A stretch of DNA of 64,000 nucleotides from Aplectana chamaeleonis. Lineage: Eukaryota > Nematoda > Chromadorea > Rhabditida > Cosmocercidae. Shown piece after piece: positions 52,101-60,808 of this stretch; position 1 is the stretch's first letter, and every line of letters begins with the position of its first letter. The position numbers and the translations under genes are program-made. The notes under the pieces were generated by a model. The model searched no databases, was not told the DNA's origin, and saw only the letters and a program-made list of their open reading frames with translations. The stretch covers positions 325,001 through 389,000 of the forward strand of contig JAPDOI010000440.1 of NCBI GenBank assembly GCA_029168955.1. Direction: 5' to 3'.

Positions 52101-55100
52101 GACTAAAAATTTTCTATAATAGTGTACTTCAGCAATTTTTTATCTACCTTTTTGTATTTGTCTCAAATTAGCCTTACACCCTTACCAGACTAGCAAGCCA
52201 TGAGTGGTTTTTCCAATATTCACAACAAAAATTTGCACCCCCTTCCCCCCGCCCTCAGAATCCCTTTTTAAAAATTTTCACGTCTCTCCGTTGTCCAGCG
52301 GGATATTAACCGCTAGCCCCTGGTAGGGTTTATGGCCGCCTTTTCTAGATGACCTCGACCTCGAAAGATCCGAGATGCTCAACCTACCCGTGGTGGATCT
52401 GTGGAGTCGACTATCAAGATCAAGAAGACTCATCAAACGAGCGTCAACAACTCCACGTGGAGTTTTTTCTGTATGGGGGCATAAATGGCTGGCTGCTACA
52501 CTCCTTCGTACTCTGCTGTTACGAGCTGGCATTGAGAAGAACCCTGGACCGAGCAGGAAGACACCGAGATACCCATGCTGTCACTGTGGATTATCGCCAC
52601 AGGATGCGAGCATCCAGTGCGATGGCTGCCTAGACTGGGTACACCTCAAGTGTTCGGGGTTAACTAGCTACAATGATTACACTGATGCATATTGTTGTAT
52701 ATCTTGAACTAACTCGCCTTCTAGGGTCCCTCTTCACAATCTAAACATTTTTCAACTGAATATCAACGGCTTGCGTGCCAAACTTATGGAGCTTACATTT
52801 TACATTGAACGCTCACAACCTGATGTTATCCTCCTACAGGAGACTAAACTTGGCGTGTTCTCCCCTTACCAGCCCCGCCTTCCCGGATATACATCATACC
52901 ATATTTCTCGAATATCACATGGCGGTGGCGACTCGACTTTTGTAAAATCCTCTATTCCATCTCATCTCATTGTACTCCCTAATGATAATGTTGTTGAATG
53001 TAAAGGAGTTCATATTGTACTACAAAGTTGTCTCCTAGATATTATTAATGTATACATTCCCCATCCACTTCTTGTCCCAACTCATATGATCCCACTCCAT
53101 ACCTACATGATGTATATTCAGTCCTCTCATCTTCGTCTGTTGTCATGGCTGGGGACTTTAATGCTCACTCCTCATCCTGGTTCTCCTCTCTAGATCCCGA
53201 TGACAGAGGAGAACTACTTGAGCTTTTTGCAGATGATTGTGACCTAATTCCTATAAACGAAGATTCCCCTACTCGTCTCCCGTTGTCGGGCAGATCCTCT
53301 TCACCGGATGTCACGTTTGTTTCCACCTTTCTTGTTATGTCTTGCAGCTGGTCTACATCTGTGGCCATGGGCAATGACCATGTACCTGTATGCACGTCGT
53401 TGGATCTGTCTCTTAATAGTCATCTCGCACCTTTTCAAGGCTCTCGTAGCAAATCTTACACTAACTATCGTAAGGCTAACTGGGTCCTGTTTAAAGTTAA
53501 AAAGGTGCTACTTAGCCGAGTAGCCAACTATCCGCTAGCTGGCTCCGTACATGACAAAGAGAAGTTCGTCGTCGACACCATATGCGATGCCTCCAGAGTA
53601 GCCATCCCCACCGGTCGCGTTAGAACGTTTCACCCTAACGTACAAAAGGAAGCCCTGGAGCTAATTACAGAACGGGATGACAGACGCAGAATCGATCCTT
53701 CTGACCCGTACATTATACAGCTATCCGAGGAGATCTCCAAACTGCTGAATGACTTTGAGCAGAAACGCTGGAAGGATTTCACCGAGCCCATCAACTTCAA
53801 GACCGATGGAAAACAAGCATGGAGTCTTCTTGAGCGGCTATCAGGGAAAAGATGGCACCTGCACGAAATATGCTTCAGTTCTCATCAGGCAAATTTGAAT
53901 GCGGCTACAAAGCTGCCTGTCAGCTGGAAAACTCTACGCTTCTGCTTCTTCACGCCGCGATAAAGAGCACCGGTGCACCTTACGTGCGATCAGAAAACTC
54001 AGTCGCCATGACGTACCGGCTATAACTGCCTCTACTGTCTCTGCCATCATCAAATCGATGAAGAGTTCGAGGGCAGAAGGACCAGACGGCATCGCAGCCA
54101 TTCATCTGAAGCACTTGCCGGAACAGTACGAAGAGGTACTCAGTGATCTTATTTTTTCGTCATTTAGCAGTGGTATTATTCTCGCCAATTGGAAACAAGC
54201 TGTTCGCTTCGCTTATCGCTTATCGGGCGAGTGTGTTACCACTACACTACCGACACCCCAAACAAGCTGTCGTTCTTCCCACTCCAAAGCCTGGCAAAGC
54301 AGAGGATAAAGCAACGTCACATCGTCCCATATCCCTTCTATCCCCCATCACTAAGTTGGCGGAAAAAATCATAAACCCGCATCTCCAAGGCGCACTCAAC
54401 TATCACCGCACTAACGTCAATCACTGAACACATCATAGCTGGTTTCAATAGGAAAGCTCCCGCCGGCAGAAGTCTGGTCGTAGCAGTTGATCTGACTGCC
54501 GCTTTCGACAACGTCAGCACTCCACTGCTTTCAAAATCGAGTCTGGAAATGGTATGCCTGACTGGTGCAAAAAAAGGACCGATAATTTTATCAAAATCGC
54601 TTCATACGTGTGAAGTTCGACGAACACCTATCAAAGTCGGTCCCCCTGAAGGCAGGCGTCCCTCAGGGTGGAGTACTATCACCAAGCCTATTCTCCTTAT
54701 ATCTGTCAGATATTGCGAAGCCGCCGCCAAACATCCACTTAGGTCTGTATGCTGATGACATCACAATTGTGTGTACTGACCCTGTTGTCGACCGTGCCAC
54801 TGCGGAGCTGAACAAATACCTCTCTAGCTTGGCCAACTTTCTCGAATCGAAGCAGCTAAAGGTCTCTCCTTCCAAGTCCAGCGTTACTTTGTACACTATT
54901 GCAACGGCTGAGCCGACTACATTCCAGTGTTCTCTGGGAGGTTAATCAACTGTCCCTATCTAAGCACCCTCGTCTACTCGGCGTCTTTTTGAATCCTTCA
55001 CAGCGCTTTCATGAGAACACGCGCATCCGAGCAGCAACAGCTACCACGCGAAATAACATCCTCCGTGCTCTGGCGGGCAGCACCTGGGGTAGCACAAAGG

Positions 55101-58100
55101 AAGTTTTACGCACAACGTTTAAGGCCATGATACAGCCAACACTGGAATATGAAGCTCCGATATGGACCAGACATCTGTCGGAGACGTCCTGGAACAAGCT
55201 TCAACGTGCAGAGAACTCTGCACTACGTGTCATCACTGGCTGCCCAAGGTCAACACCCATATCCCATCTTCATCAAGAATGTGCAATACTTCCCGTCAAA
55301 CAACACTGCCAGCTGCAGTTTCAACAGTTCCACATGGGCATAGACAAGAATACCGCACATCCCAATCACCCACTTCTGTCATCTGATCCACACCACCGTA
55401 ATATTCGCACACCGCTCCATGCTGCTATTTCTACGTTGCATCGTCAATGATGGACCACCTCTGAGCTCGCAAGGAAGAGGCTGCAGCAAATCGAGCACAC
55501 CAGATTCGTGTCTGAGTACCTCTCCAGTGCTCGTCCCAACCCGATCCTTGGTGTTGTGCCTCCTACGGTTGATGAAAGTGAGGAAGATCCGCCCAGGCGC
55601 TCCCGCGTAACTGCCCAAGCGGGTCTACGATGCGGTCACTCTTCGTACCTCAAAGTCTACGTACACAGGATCGACGAGTCGGTCCCATATAAGTGTCCTG
55701 ACTGTCACAATATTGGGCATGATTTATTGCATTTGTTTTCATGCTCTGCCAGATCTACTTCTCTGTCTGCTAGTGATATGTGGAACAAGCCGTGCGATGT
55801 TGCCGCCTTTCTACGCCTATAAGAAAAACTCCACTGTGGCTGATAAGAAGAAGAAGACCTCGAACGAACTGGGTGTGCTCCTCACGCAGGAGACGGGAAC
55901 GGAGCTGCAACGGCCGCCGAATTATCTCTGAAGGCCAACCTCGACGCACCGACCAGAATGAGTGCTCGGCGCACGATGACTTTGACGCGTAACCCACGCG
56001 GCCTCAAAATACTCCAAAATTTCCTTTCGTTGCCGATGGTGACCAACTCGCGCTACTCCACGCTGTAGGCAACGGCCTAAAGGCAGTGTTCACGATAAAA
56101 ATCACAATCGAGTTCCACTTAAAATGGGATTGTTTGGGCGTGAGTTAGCCTATAGCGGAGAAACATCGTCGAGAAACGATCAGAATAAACTAAAGAAACG
56201 GTTTCTAACATACGTACAGGTTCAGGGTGCGGACGAGTTCCCGCGCCCTGCTGGTTTGCGCAAGCGCGCTCTAATGGCGAAATGCGCGCATATCGATCAG
56301 GCTGGACGTTACAATTCGCCAACGAAGACGTCAGCGGCGCCATAAGCTCGTCAGAAGGGGGGGGGGCGGGGCGGGCATAGCAAGCGTACGGGGTCTCTAC
56401 TCTATAATCGTCTTTCTGTATTTCTAGCCCGTTTTCACTGCTTTCTTCGACCCTATTCCCTCCAGCATCTGACAGCATAGTGTTTCGCATAGAGAATTCA
56501 AAAGCGAGATTTATCGTGAACACTGTCTTTAACTCTAGAAGCACTCTAGGAGACCGCCTAGAGGGCTTCTAGAGTTAATGACAGTGTTCACGATAATTCT
56601 ACATACCACAGTCCACCTTTGGAACCTTTTTTTAAAAATTGCATGGGAATATGAGAAAGAATTTCTATAGGAATCTGGATGACGACATATCAGGAAAAGA
56701 TGGCTGTGAGAACGAAAGTTACGATCCGGCTTAATGAATACATTTAGCGAACCAGAATAACAAGAACGATGATACCTGATCGACTTTCAAAATTGTGGAG
56801 GCAGCGTCAGTTGCCAACTTTATAGCAAGTTTCTTTCCAGAATAGAGATCAAAAATCGAGTTTTCCGTTGCATCCATTATCTCTTAAAAATCAGATGTAA
56901 CTAATAACAAGTATCGGAGCTAATCAGATTTAGAACAATACCGTGCTTCCAGATATCGATACCAGTATTTTGTTGACCACCTTCGTGGGCAGCATTCAGC
57001 TTCGTAAGAATATCCGTAGCCTTAAAATATAGATGACTTGTTGGTTAGTTGACACTATACTATCTTATTTGGAGCAAAGAAACGTATTGGTTTTGCACCC
57101 GGTATTTACGGTCGCGAATATCAGTCGAACAACTACAGAACTTGAACAGCTTACGTTCATTCCAGCATTTTCTGCCAGGCTTTTCGGTAACGTTTCCAGA
57201 GCGTACGCGAACTTCTTGATGGCATACTGTTCAAGTCCAGGGCACTTCTCTCCGAACGATTCTATTTGACGAGCCAATTCTATCTCTACAGCACCAGCGC
57301 CAGCAAGAAGCTGAATATATCCCCATGAATACATATCGCAAGTTGGGAACAAAGAAGATAAATACAACACGCTTAGTTTATTAGACGCTGAAGTGAAAGC
57401 TTTATAGCACCCACTCTGCCGTCTTTAGTCATAGCCTTGTATGTATTCACAGCATCGTCCACTGCTCGTTCAACATCGTCTATCCTAGATTGACTTGATC
57501 CACGAATGACTATCGTCGCCACATTTCCTCTCTCGCCCTAGGCACAGCACTGACTTTTCTCAACGATCACTCAATGCGGAGTTATGAAACTCACCTTGTT
57601 GTCAAATACTACCACGTTCTCATCGCCGATTTCTTTCACTTCAACTGAATCACACGTGCCCAGCAAATTTACGGCTGGAGCGCACTGCAATCATTGAAAC
57701 TAGCGACAGAAGTTCGCCAGATTGTGATTAAAAAAACCAACGATTCTCGCTTGAGCCTGCGCTCCCACTGTACGACATAGACGCCTTAGATCGAACTTCG
57801 AAGTCAACCTAGAAGTGGGAATATACTCCAGATTGTTTGCGGTGCGAGAGGCTGGGGAGGCCGCGTGAGGGCCAGAAATGGAAGAAGTCTGTGCCCTGAC
57901 ATGACCGAACCAAGCCTAACCTAACCGCATGCACAAGATTAGAGGGAAAAGGGTTAACGGCCGTTCGCAATTTGATATGCAACGAAGGAGCGACAATTTA
58001 AGAACATAAATCAGACCCTCAAGTCTGACTCGAGTCATTCTGATCAATACCTAATGAAAGTTAGGAAGAACATTCAAAACAAAATCTAAGGTAAGTAAAG

Positions 58101-58212
58101 CCAACAAAACATTTAAAAACATTCTTATACAAACTAACCTCACTGCCATGACTTTGTACTTGTTGAGGAAATGCAAGTAGAGATCACCGAATTTTCCAGC
58201 CGCGACCACAAC
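43059..58212 (-). CDS. cct-8: cct-8: T-complex protein 1 subunit theta, C-terminal 259 residues, eight exons
   Basis: Theta is one of eight subunits of the cytosolic chaperonin TRiC/CCT, which folds actin, tubulin and other proteins using ATP. The exons, in minus-strand order, are 58212-58139, 57808-57742, 57684-57595, 57537-57415, 57310-57155, 57020-56942, 56882-56776 and 43142-43059. All introns are GT...AG and the joins keep phase. They cover the apical and intermediate domains and the second half of the equatorial domain, including the conserved glycine loop LLAGAGAVEIELA and the N-x-G-x-D nucleotide loop (NTGIDIW). The tail is IIIAKQATGGPKPRGPKP...DDDGMA. The first half of the protein lies beyond 64000. 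The last intron is 13.6 kb of nested elements. Short introns elsewhere (52-330 bp) make that one stand out. Confidence 0.92.
43560..43839 (-). pseudogene. Tc3-like transposase, C-terminal part
   Basis: After the LINE nest the minus strand resumes with FEQHGLSVMARTACSPVV then KSMENVRGIHFRHIYSGGRT. The PxxNPxENxWG block containing the last catalytic acid is still recognisable. The tail to the inverted repeat is decayed. The joint with 50170 falls in the 12-bp duplication. Confidence 0.75.
43870..44549 (-). pseudogene. LINE-A5 C-terminal domain
   Basis: Frames 44288-44518 and 43875-44387 cover the RIQNGALRIATGCYKSSPVE region, SIRKPFADAPTKINIQRW, LGRRARCTRASLRCGHSPM and CPDCGNKGHTTAHLFNC, with the stop after LVAQSLNL. 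A one-base slip near 44300 (REREV) separates them. Confidence 0.8.
44556..45718 (-). pseudogene. LINE-A5 end of endonuclease and RT N-terminal part
   Basis: It resumes EWADECDLVILNDDQPTRLP and SSDHIPVFVNIDL, then the linker HKKESWEKFTEKKNF. A frame break near 44900 is followed by MSNSKAVGPDGLSPAVLNRL and YRPISLLSPIAKVAEKLAV. It ends at the deletion junction near 44550. Confidence 0.8.
45923..46432 (-). pseudogene. LINE-C2 C-terminal domain
   Basis: It reads MPVRAHNEMLTLQYRTVATL, LSRPSRVALSQLRSGFY, and a knuckle-like CRLEEHTVPHIFSC, with LKPVEVANFLSL before the stop. The expected first Cys pair is YPEC, where the sister copy has CPEC. The 3' UTR with A-rich runs and the GGATCCTCCAAAG block follows to the CAA tail. 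Confidence 0.85.
46413..47708 (-). pseudogene. LINE-C2 reverse transcriptase (431 codons open)
   Basis: RT blocks are ALKRCKPSRALDTSGVAPIM, NSYRPISIISSMARTFE, WQNGFRKGFSTTTALVELTG, MVALDLKKACDTVVISI, GSGVPQGAVLSPLLFSYYI and IGYADDLTLVTSD, then ILGYYFDTMMTG. The catalytic YADD is intact. It follows the endonuclease after a frame break near 47735 and leads into the C-terminal frame at 46432. Confidence 0.85.
47739..49250 (-). pseudogene. LINE-C2 N-terminus and endonuclease
   Basis: The upstream part (48903-49250) gives the leader and a 2A-like IRAGIKANPGP, then the zinc-finger region with a frame problem (CTQC and CIKC are in another frame). A stop (TAA for CAA) at about 48903 precedes WNINGLRNKSAELEALAHRI. 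The endonuclease (47739-48833) shows MVGLQETKLDPSQG, RTSSGGGVAFLVRND, NIYSPPRSSCPPS, MGDVNAHSPLWSE, GRPSSPDLSLC and SDHLPILMEF. All catalytic blocks are present. Confidence 0.85.
49313..50169 (-). pseudogene. LINE-A5 leader, 2A-like, PHD and first part of endonuclease
   Basis: The frame reads MSRERCWLAEALLKILLQRA then GVERNPGP, a PHD finger (CATCDRDVTW, CFGCQRWVHFSC, CIVC), LSIVHINLNGLRTKLSELS, MVQETELSPS and VFAGDFNAHTFCSSLDS. MVQETE replaces MVQETK. It is cut at EEWAE by LINE-C2. Confidence 0.85.
50170..50990 (-). pseudogene. Tc3-like transposase, N-terminal and central part
   Basis: Reading down from about 50950, the blocks are SEVEKAQILALGKASLEISR and YRFLHDPESHGLRKGRPRK (helix-turn-helix DNA-binding region), ISRITVWRAIYR, the VFSG-type block with KKFKLDGPDG (first catalytic Asp region) and the GGHNLTAW region, then FQ-stop-DDADIHSSRST (second Asp region, equivalent to QQDNATIH). 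Frames change several times and stops are present. The domain order identifies the Tc1/mariner superfamily, closest in feel to Tc3. Confidence 0.8.
51241..51686. mobile_element. TTAA-type MITE (tt-MITE 4)
   Basis: The ends are AGGCAGCGTTTACGATAATC and ATCGTGACCACTGCC, with CTAA on the left and TTAA on the right (51687-51690). The interior is shared with the right part of tt-MITE 5. It starts just outside the Tc3-like element. Confidence 0.75.
51974..52322. mobile_element. hAT-like MITE, 349 bp, TIR CAGGGTC
   Basis: Flanked by GTAGGGTC (51966-51973) and GTAGGGTT (52323-52330), seven of eight bases alike. The ends are CAGGG and CCCTG. It is non-coding and AT-rich in the middle. Size and ends resemble the insert at 60045-60391. 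Confidence 0.55.
52375..52707 (+). pseudogene. LINE-B2 leader, 2A-like and PHD finger
   Basis: It starts MLNLPVVDLWSRLSR. AATLLRTLLLRAGIEKNPGP places the 2A-like motif at residues 52-59. The PHD finger follows (CCHCGLSPQDASIQC, CLDWVHLKC, CCIS). A TGA at 52705 replaces the Cys of the last zinc pair and ends the frame. The endonuclease follows in the same direction. Confidence 0.85.
52528..52551 (+). other. 2A-like motif GIEKNPGP in LINE-B2
   Basis: GIEKNPGP follows the hydrophobic ATLLRTLLLRA. The consensus Asp is Gly, as in LINE-A. It would release a leader of about 58 residues. Confidence 0.55.
52740..53963 (+). pseudogene. LINE-B2 endonuclease and linker
   Basis: Frames 52771-53193 and 53145-53963 give LRAKLMELTFYIERSQPDVI, LLQETKLGVF, HGGGDSTFVKSSIPSHL (Asp for Val in GGGVST), MAGDFNAHSSSWFSSLD, GRSSSPDVTFVS and NDHVPVCTSLDL. 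Small indels near 53080 and 53850 break the frame. Catalytic GDFNAHS and NDHVP are recognisable. Confidence 0.8.
53899..54945 (+). pseudogene. LINE-B2 reverse transcriptase
   Basis: Blocks are MKSSRAEGPDGIAAIHLKHL, then a disruption at about 54205-54265 where a ~50-bp insert is bracketed by repeats of ACAAGCTGT. Next come SHRPISLLSPITKLAEKI, VVAVDLTAAFDNVS, LKAGVPQGGVLSPSLFSLYL and LYADDITIVCTDP. YADD is intact, unlike YADE in LINE-B1. At least four frame breaks. Confidence 0.8.
54899..55822 (+). pseudogene. LINE-B2 RT tail and C-terminal knuckle
   Basis: Frames 54899-55450 and 55508-55822 give HPRLLGVFLNPSQRFHENTR, AGSTWGSTKEVLRTTFKAM and LEYEAPIWTRHLSETSW. A stop follows near 55448, then RSRVTAQAGLRCGHSSYL and the CPDCHNIGHDLLHLFSC knuckle-like motif ending AAFLRL. 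Confidence 0.8.
56081..56528. mobile_element. TTAA-flanked MITE (tt-MITE 6) in the cct-8 intron
   Basis: 448 bp. The ends are AGGCAGTGTTCACGATAAAAATC and ATCGTGAACACTGTCT, with CTAA at the left and TTAA at the right (56529-56532). A second left end of the same family (ACAGTGTTCACGATAATTC) lies at 56580-56600 without a partner. Confidence 0.8.
56533..56574. repeat. 40-bp palindrome between two MITE ends
   Basis: CTCTAGAAGC...GCTTCTAGAG, with an inner imperfect CTAGGAGACC-GCCTAGAGG. It sits between the right end of tt-MITE 6 and the orphan left end at 56578, so it may be a footprint of a second MITE event. Confidence 0.6.
56776..56882 (-). CDS. cct-8: cct-8 exon g
   Basis: It completes a Glu codon and reads IMDATENSIFDLYSGKKLAI, then KLATDAASTILKVDQ. 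The acceptor is TTTTTAAG and the donor GTATCA. It is followed by the 13.6-kb intron. Confidence 0.9.
56942..57020 (-). CDS. cct-8: cct-8 exon f
   Basis: It reads ATDILTKLNAAHEGGQQNTG, then IDIWKH plus one base. It contains the equatorial N-x-G-x-D nucleotide loop. The acceptor is TTTAAG and the donor GTATTG. Confidence 0.9.
57155..57310 (-). CDS. cct-8: cct-8 exon e
   Basis: 52 codons beginning LLAGAGAVEIELARQIESFG and containing KCPGLEQYAIKKFAYALE and LAENAGMN. This is the most conserved block and identifies the theta subunit. The acceptor is ATTCAG and the donor GTAAGC. Confidence 0.95.
57415..57537 (-). CDS. cct-8: cct-8 exon d
   Basis: 41 codons with ATIVIRGSSQSRIDDVERAV and NTYKAMTKDGR, the intermediate-domain block that leads back to the equatorial domain. 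The DD pair corresponds to a catalytic aspartate region of group II chaperonins. The acceptor is CCTAG and the donor GTGGGT. Confidence 0.9.
57595..57684 (-). CDS. cct-8: cct-8 exon c
   Basis: 30 codons, CAPAVNLLGTCDSVEVKEIG then DENVVVFDNK. The acceptor is TTGCAG and the donor GTGAGT. It matches the end of the apical domain. Confidence 0.9.
57742..57808 (-). CDS. cct-8: cct-8 exon b
   Basis: It completes the Arg codon and reads LTSKFDLRRLCRTVGAQAQA, then RI. The acceptor is TTCTAG. The donor is GTTGGT, weaker than its neighbours but kept by phase and by the match to the next exon. Confidence 0.85.
58139..58212 (-). CDS. cct-8: cct-8 exon a (first visible)
   Basis: It reads VVVAAGKFGDLYLHFLNKYK and continues VMAV, ending two bases into an Arg codon. 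The acceptor is TTAG and the donor GTTAGT. It matches the apical-domain part that in human CCT8 precedes LNSKWDLRRL. The upstream intron runs past 64000. Confidence 0.85.
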
Positions 58213-58302
58213 CTAATTAATGAAAGCATATAAGCTGACAAAAGGTGCAAGACAGAATAAACGAGTGACACAGGAACATTCGAGCCCAATACAGGACATT
58301 AA

Positions 58303-58801
58303 AGGCAGCAGAAATGCTCGAAAAATTGTTGAAGTAACTACGCTACTGGGGTCTCGTAGCCCCTAGTAGAACGCTCAAGCCGCTGGAAGCGTCAAAAAAA
58401 CTAGTCAAAATTTGCTAAATTTGAGCAATGCAAGTCGGAAAGTTTCGCCAACTCCGCCCATGAGCTACGAAAACTCCGCCCCCTATACAAACTCGTCCAG
58501 ATTAATTGTTTGGATACGGTCACTTTGGCTGGTTTTCTATGCTTACAACGAGGTGAGCTTTCTACTACAGACTGTAAGTGTCTACCGTCTTCGCTATCTC
58601 AACCGTTCTGTCGCTAATATTCGCAGTTTTAACCGCGCGCGGTGTAACTCGTGCACTTTCATCCCATAACAAAGACAACCGTTAATCCTCTATTTGTATT
58701 CCGTTTTTTAGTTGGCTTTTAGTTACTTTCCCATACTATCACCTCCCAACCTTCGATTCATGTCACAAAATTGACACGATTTCTGAGCGTGTCTGCTGCC
58801 T
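58303..58801. mobile_element. TTAA-flanked MITE (tt-MITE 7)
   Basis: 499 bp, TTAA at 58299-58302 and TTAG at 58802-58805. The ends are AGGCAGCAGAAATGC and GAGCGTGTCTGCTGCCT. It lies in the intron just upstream of cct-8 exon a. Confidence 0.75.
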
Positions 58802-59058
58802 TTAGATTGAAAAAAAAGTTTTTTTTTCGTGAGCGCCAACGGTTTCCCTTTTATTCGCTCAAAGGTTTCTTTTACTCAGAATTTGAGGAATGTTTTGAAC
58901 AAGGAGAAACATCTAATTGGGGACAGTTACAGAAAATCTGAAGCAGCTGTCTCGCATGTACGCTCTGACTTCTTTGCTTCAAGAAACACTTACTCTTTTA
59001 TGTAGAACGCCCACCTACATACCTACATCTACCCTTAAATGAAGGCTGGATTAGTTTA

Positions 59059-59252
59059 CTGTCCTTAGCGGAATAAAATTTGCGTCCGCAGTTGCAGACA
59101 ATCGCCGCTGCAGCACGCAGCACTAAATTAATCGCGCCGGTACCTCGTGCCAGCACGACAATGTGTGGCCCGAACATAATCATCATGGAGGTGATTGCAG
59201 CAATAGCGGCCGCCCGCAAATACAGACCGGAATTTCCTTAAGATAAGGACAG
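59059..59252. mobile_element. Diverged TA-type MITE (ta-MITE copy 4)
   Basis: The ends are CTGTCCTTAGCGGAATAAAATTTGCG and CCGGAATTTCCTTAAGATAAGGACAG. They share the GCGTCCGCAGTTGC/ACCGGAATTT character of copies 1-3 but the element is shorter. TA is present on the left only. Confidence 0.6.
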
Positions 59253-59261
59253 CACATATAA

Positions 59262-60808
59262 GGGCAAGAGCACCTCCACCAACTATTCCACGATCGAGTT
59301 CAAGAATGGAGTTTTCAAATCGGGAAAGGAGGCTGCAACTGCTCTCGGGAAGAATTTTTTCATAACTCAGGCTAAGAGAGGGAAACAGAACCAAGTGACT
59401 GTAAGAGAGCTCTGTGAGTTACCACTCATGATTGAAGCAGAAGCTGTGACGCCCGCGCAGATTGAAAAGATGGTTAAAGAGATGCGCAACTCGGAAGCTG
59501 TAGGGCCGGATGGCATTAGTCCAGCGGTCTTGAAGAAACTGCCTAGTGAGACTATGCCAATCCTGGCTGACGTCATCAACACATCTTTCGCACGTGTATC
59601 ATACCCCAAGACTAGAAAATGACAAGCGTCGTTCCGTTGCCCAAGCCAGGTAAATCGTCATCCACGGCTAAGGGATACAGGCCAATAAGTCTTTATCACC
59701 AATCGCAAAGGCCGCTGAGAAACTGGTCGTCAAGGAGCTGGCCGAGCATAATAACAATCAGCAGCACCAGCATGGATTCCGCAAATTACACTCTACCACC
59801 ACGGCGCTGCTGGAGATAGTGAGCTGTTTTGGATGGCTTCAACGCCGGAAAGCCTCAACGCACTGTTGGAGTAGCCCTGGATCTCACGAAGGCGTTTGAC
59901 ACTGTCAACTTGGGCATACTGTCTGAGAAGCTATTGAGGTCAACCATCCCGCCTTGGCAGAACCGATGGATAACCGCACTCATCAAAGGGCGCCGAGCAA
60001 AAGTGCTGGGGATATGTCTCTAATAGCATCCCGATCGCTGCCGCAGGGTCAAACGGGGTTACGGAATTTCGCAACGGGGGGTTGCAAAAATTTGGGTCCG
60101 AAAAAGAATGTTATGGGGATCGCAAAAACGTCGGTTCAGAAATGAGAAATTCGTGGATATCCCATAAATTCTCGATTACTTTTGGTCCCCAAGGGAAGGA
60201 TCGTAGCATTCGGTTTTAGAAGCTTGGGCTGGACTGCTGAACAAATTTTCGGCGTCTGACACTTTTAGTAATCAACTATAAACTGCCCGGCCTCGGGAAG
60301 GAGGGATCGCGAAAATTTTGGATTTTGAAAAAAAATCTGGCGGGGGGCCGCTCCGATTTCGAAAAATTACGCAATGCTCCGTTTCACCCTGCGCTGCAGG
60401 TGTCCCTCAAGGAGTCATATCGCCTGCTCTGTTCAGTCTTTACCTGGAAGATTTGTCCGTCCCCCCAAGTGACATCAGGGTCGTTGCGCATGCGGATGAC
60501 ATCACCATCTTGTGCCGAGACAGAGACATTAATATAGCTGCACACAAGATCAATAGCTACCTCATCGTTCTGAAGAGCTTTCTCGATGATATGATGCTCA
60601 CGGTCTCTGCCGCTGAATCATCTGTATCAGTTTTCTAAACGGACCTTAAGGAACACTGCGCTCACCCCGTTGTGAATTGGGAAGTCTGCCTGCCGCACGT
60701 TTCCCTGAGCTGCTCGGCCAAGTATTGGATCCTTCGTTGAGGTTCCACGGGAATACTGAGCAGAAACCGTACTGAGTAGTGAAAACTGTAGGGAATACTG
60801 AGCAGAAA
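59262..60808 (+). pseudogene. LINE-A' reverse transcriptase
   Basis: Blocks are MRNSEAVGPDGISPAVLKKL, KPGKSSSTAKGYRPISL (one base short afterward), VGVALDLTKAFDTVNLGIL and, after the MITE, AAGVPQGVISPALFSLYLED with HADDITILCRD. The catalytic box is HADD instead of YADD, and PQGGVLSP is PQGVISP. Frames break at 59618, 59690, 59830, 60020 and 60640. Clearly dead. Confidence 0.8.
60045..60391. mobile_element. hAT-like MITE, 347 bp, TIR CAGGGTCAAA
   Basis: Flanked by CGCTGCCG and CGCTGCAG (seven of eight bases alike). The ends are CAGGGTCAAA and TTTCACCCTG. The LINE-A' frame (IPIAAGVPQG) is restored by removing it. Confidence 0.65.

Larger units (their letters stand above)
52366..55855 (+). mobile_element. 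LINE-B2, full-length copy (3490 bp)
   Basis: A 9-bp duplication GACCTCGAA flanks it (52357-52365 and 55856-55864). The 5' end is ATCCGAGATGCTCAACC and the tail is (GAA)n after GCTGATAAGAAG. It is continuous, apart from small indels, and serves as the reference for LINE-B. Confidence 0.9.
51890..55925 (-). pseudogene. LINE-A C-terminal scrap, split by a hAT-like MITE and by LINE-B2
   Basis: Three pieces on the minus strand rejoin. The first is 55865-55925 (SRLLREEHTQFVR-type). The second is 52323-52365 (frame-worn continuation up to the CCTACC block). The third is 51890-51973 (LRAVPPQVCKSESQLTRRAR). It is an old, truncated LINE-A in the cct-8 intron. Confidence 0.65.

Noticed and set aside
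57742..57808. Whether cct-8 is a processed pseudogene or broken because of the weak GTTGGT donor.
   Set aside because: Eight exons keep phase with GT-AG introns and no stop, and residues match conserved CCT8 blocks throughout, so the gene looks intact in the visible part.
58412..58669. An 85-codon plus-strand frame between cct-8 and LINE-A'.
   Set aside because: It falls inside tt-MITE 7, has no domain, and its sequence is shared with the worn MITE near 5740-6000.
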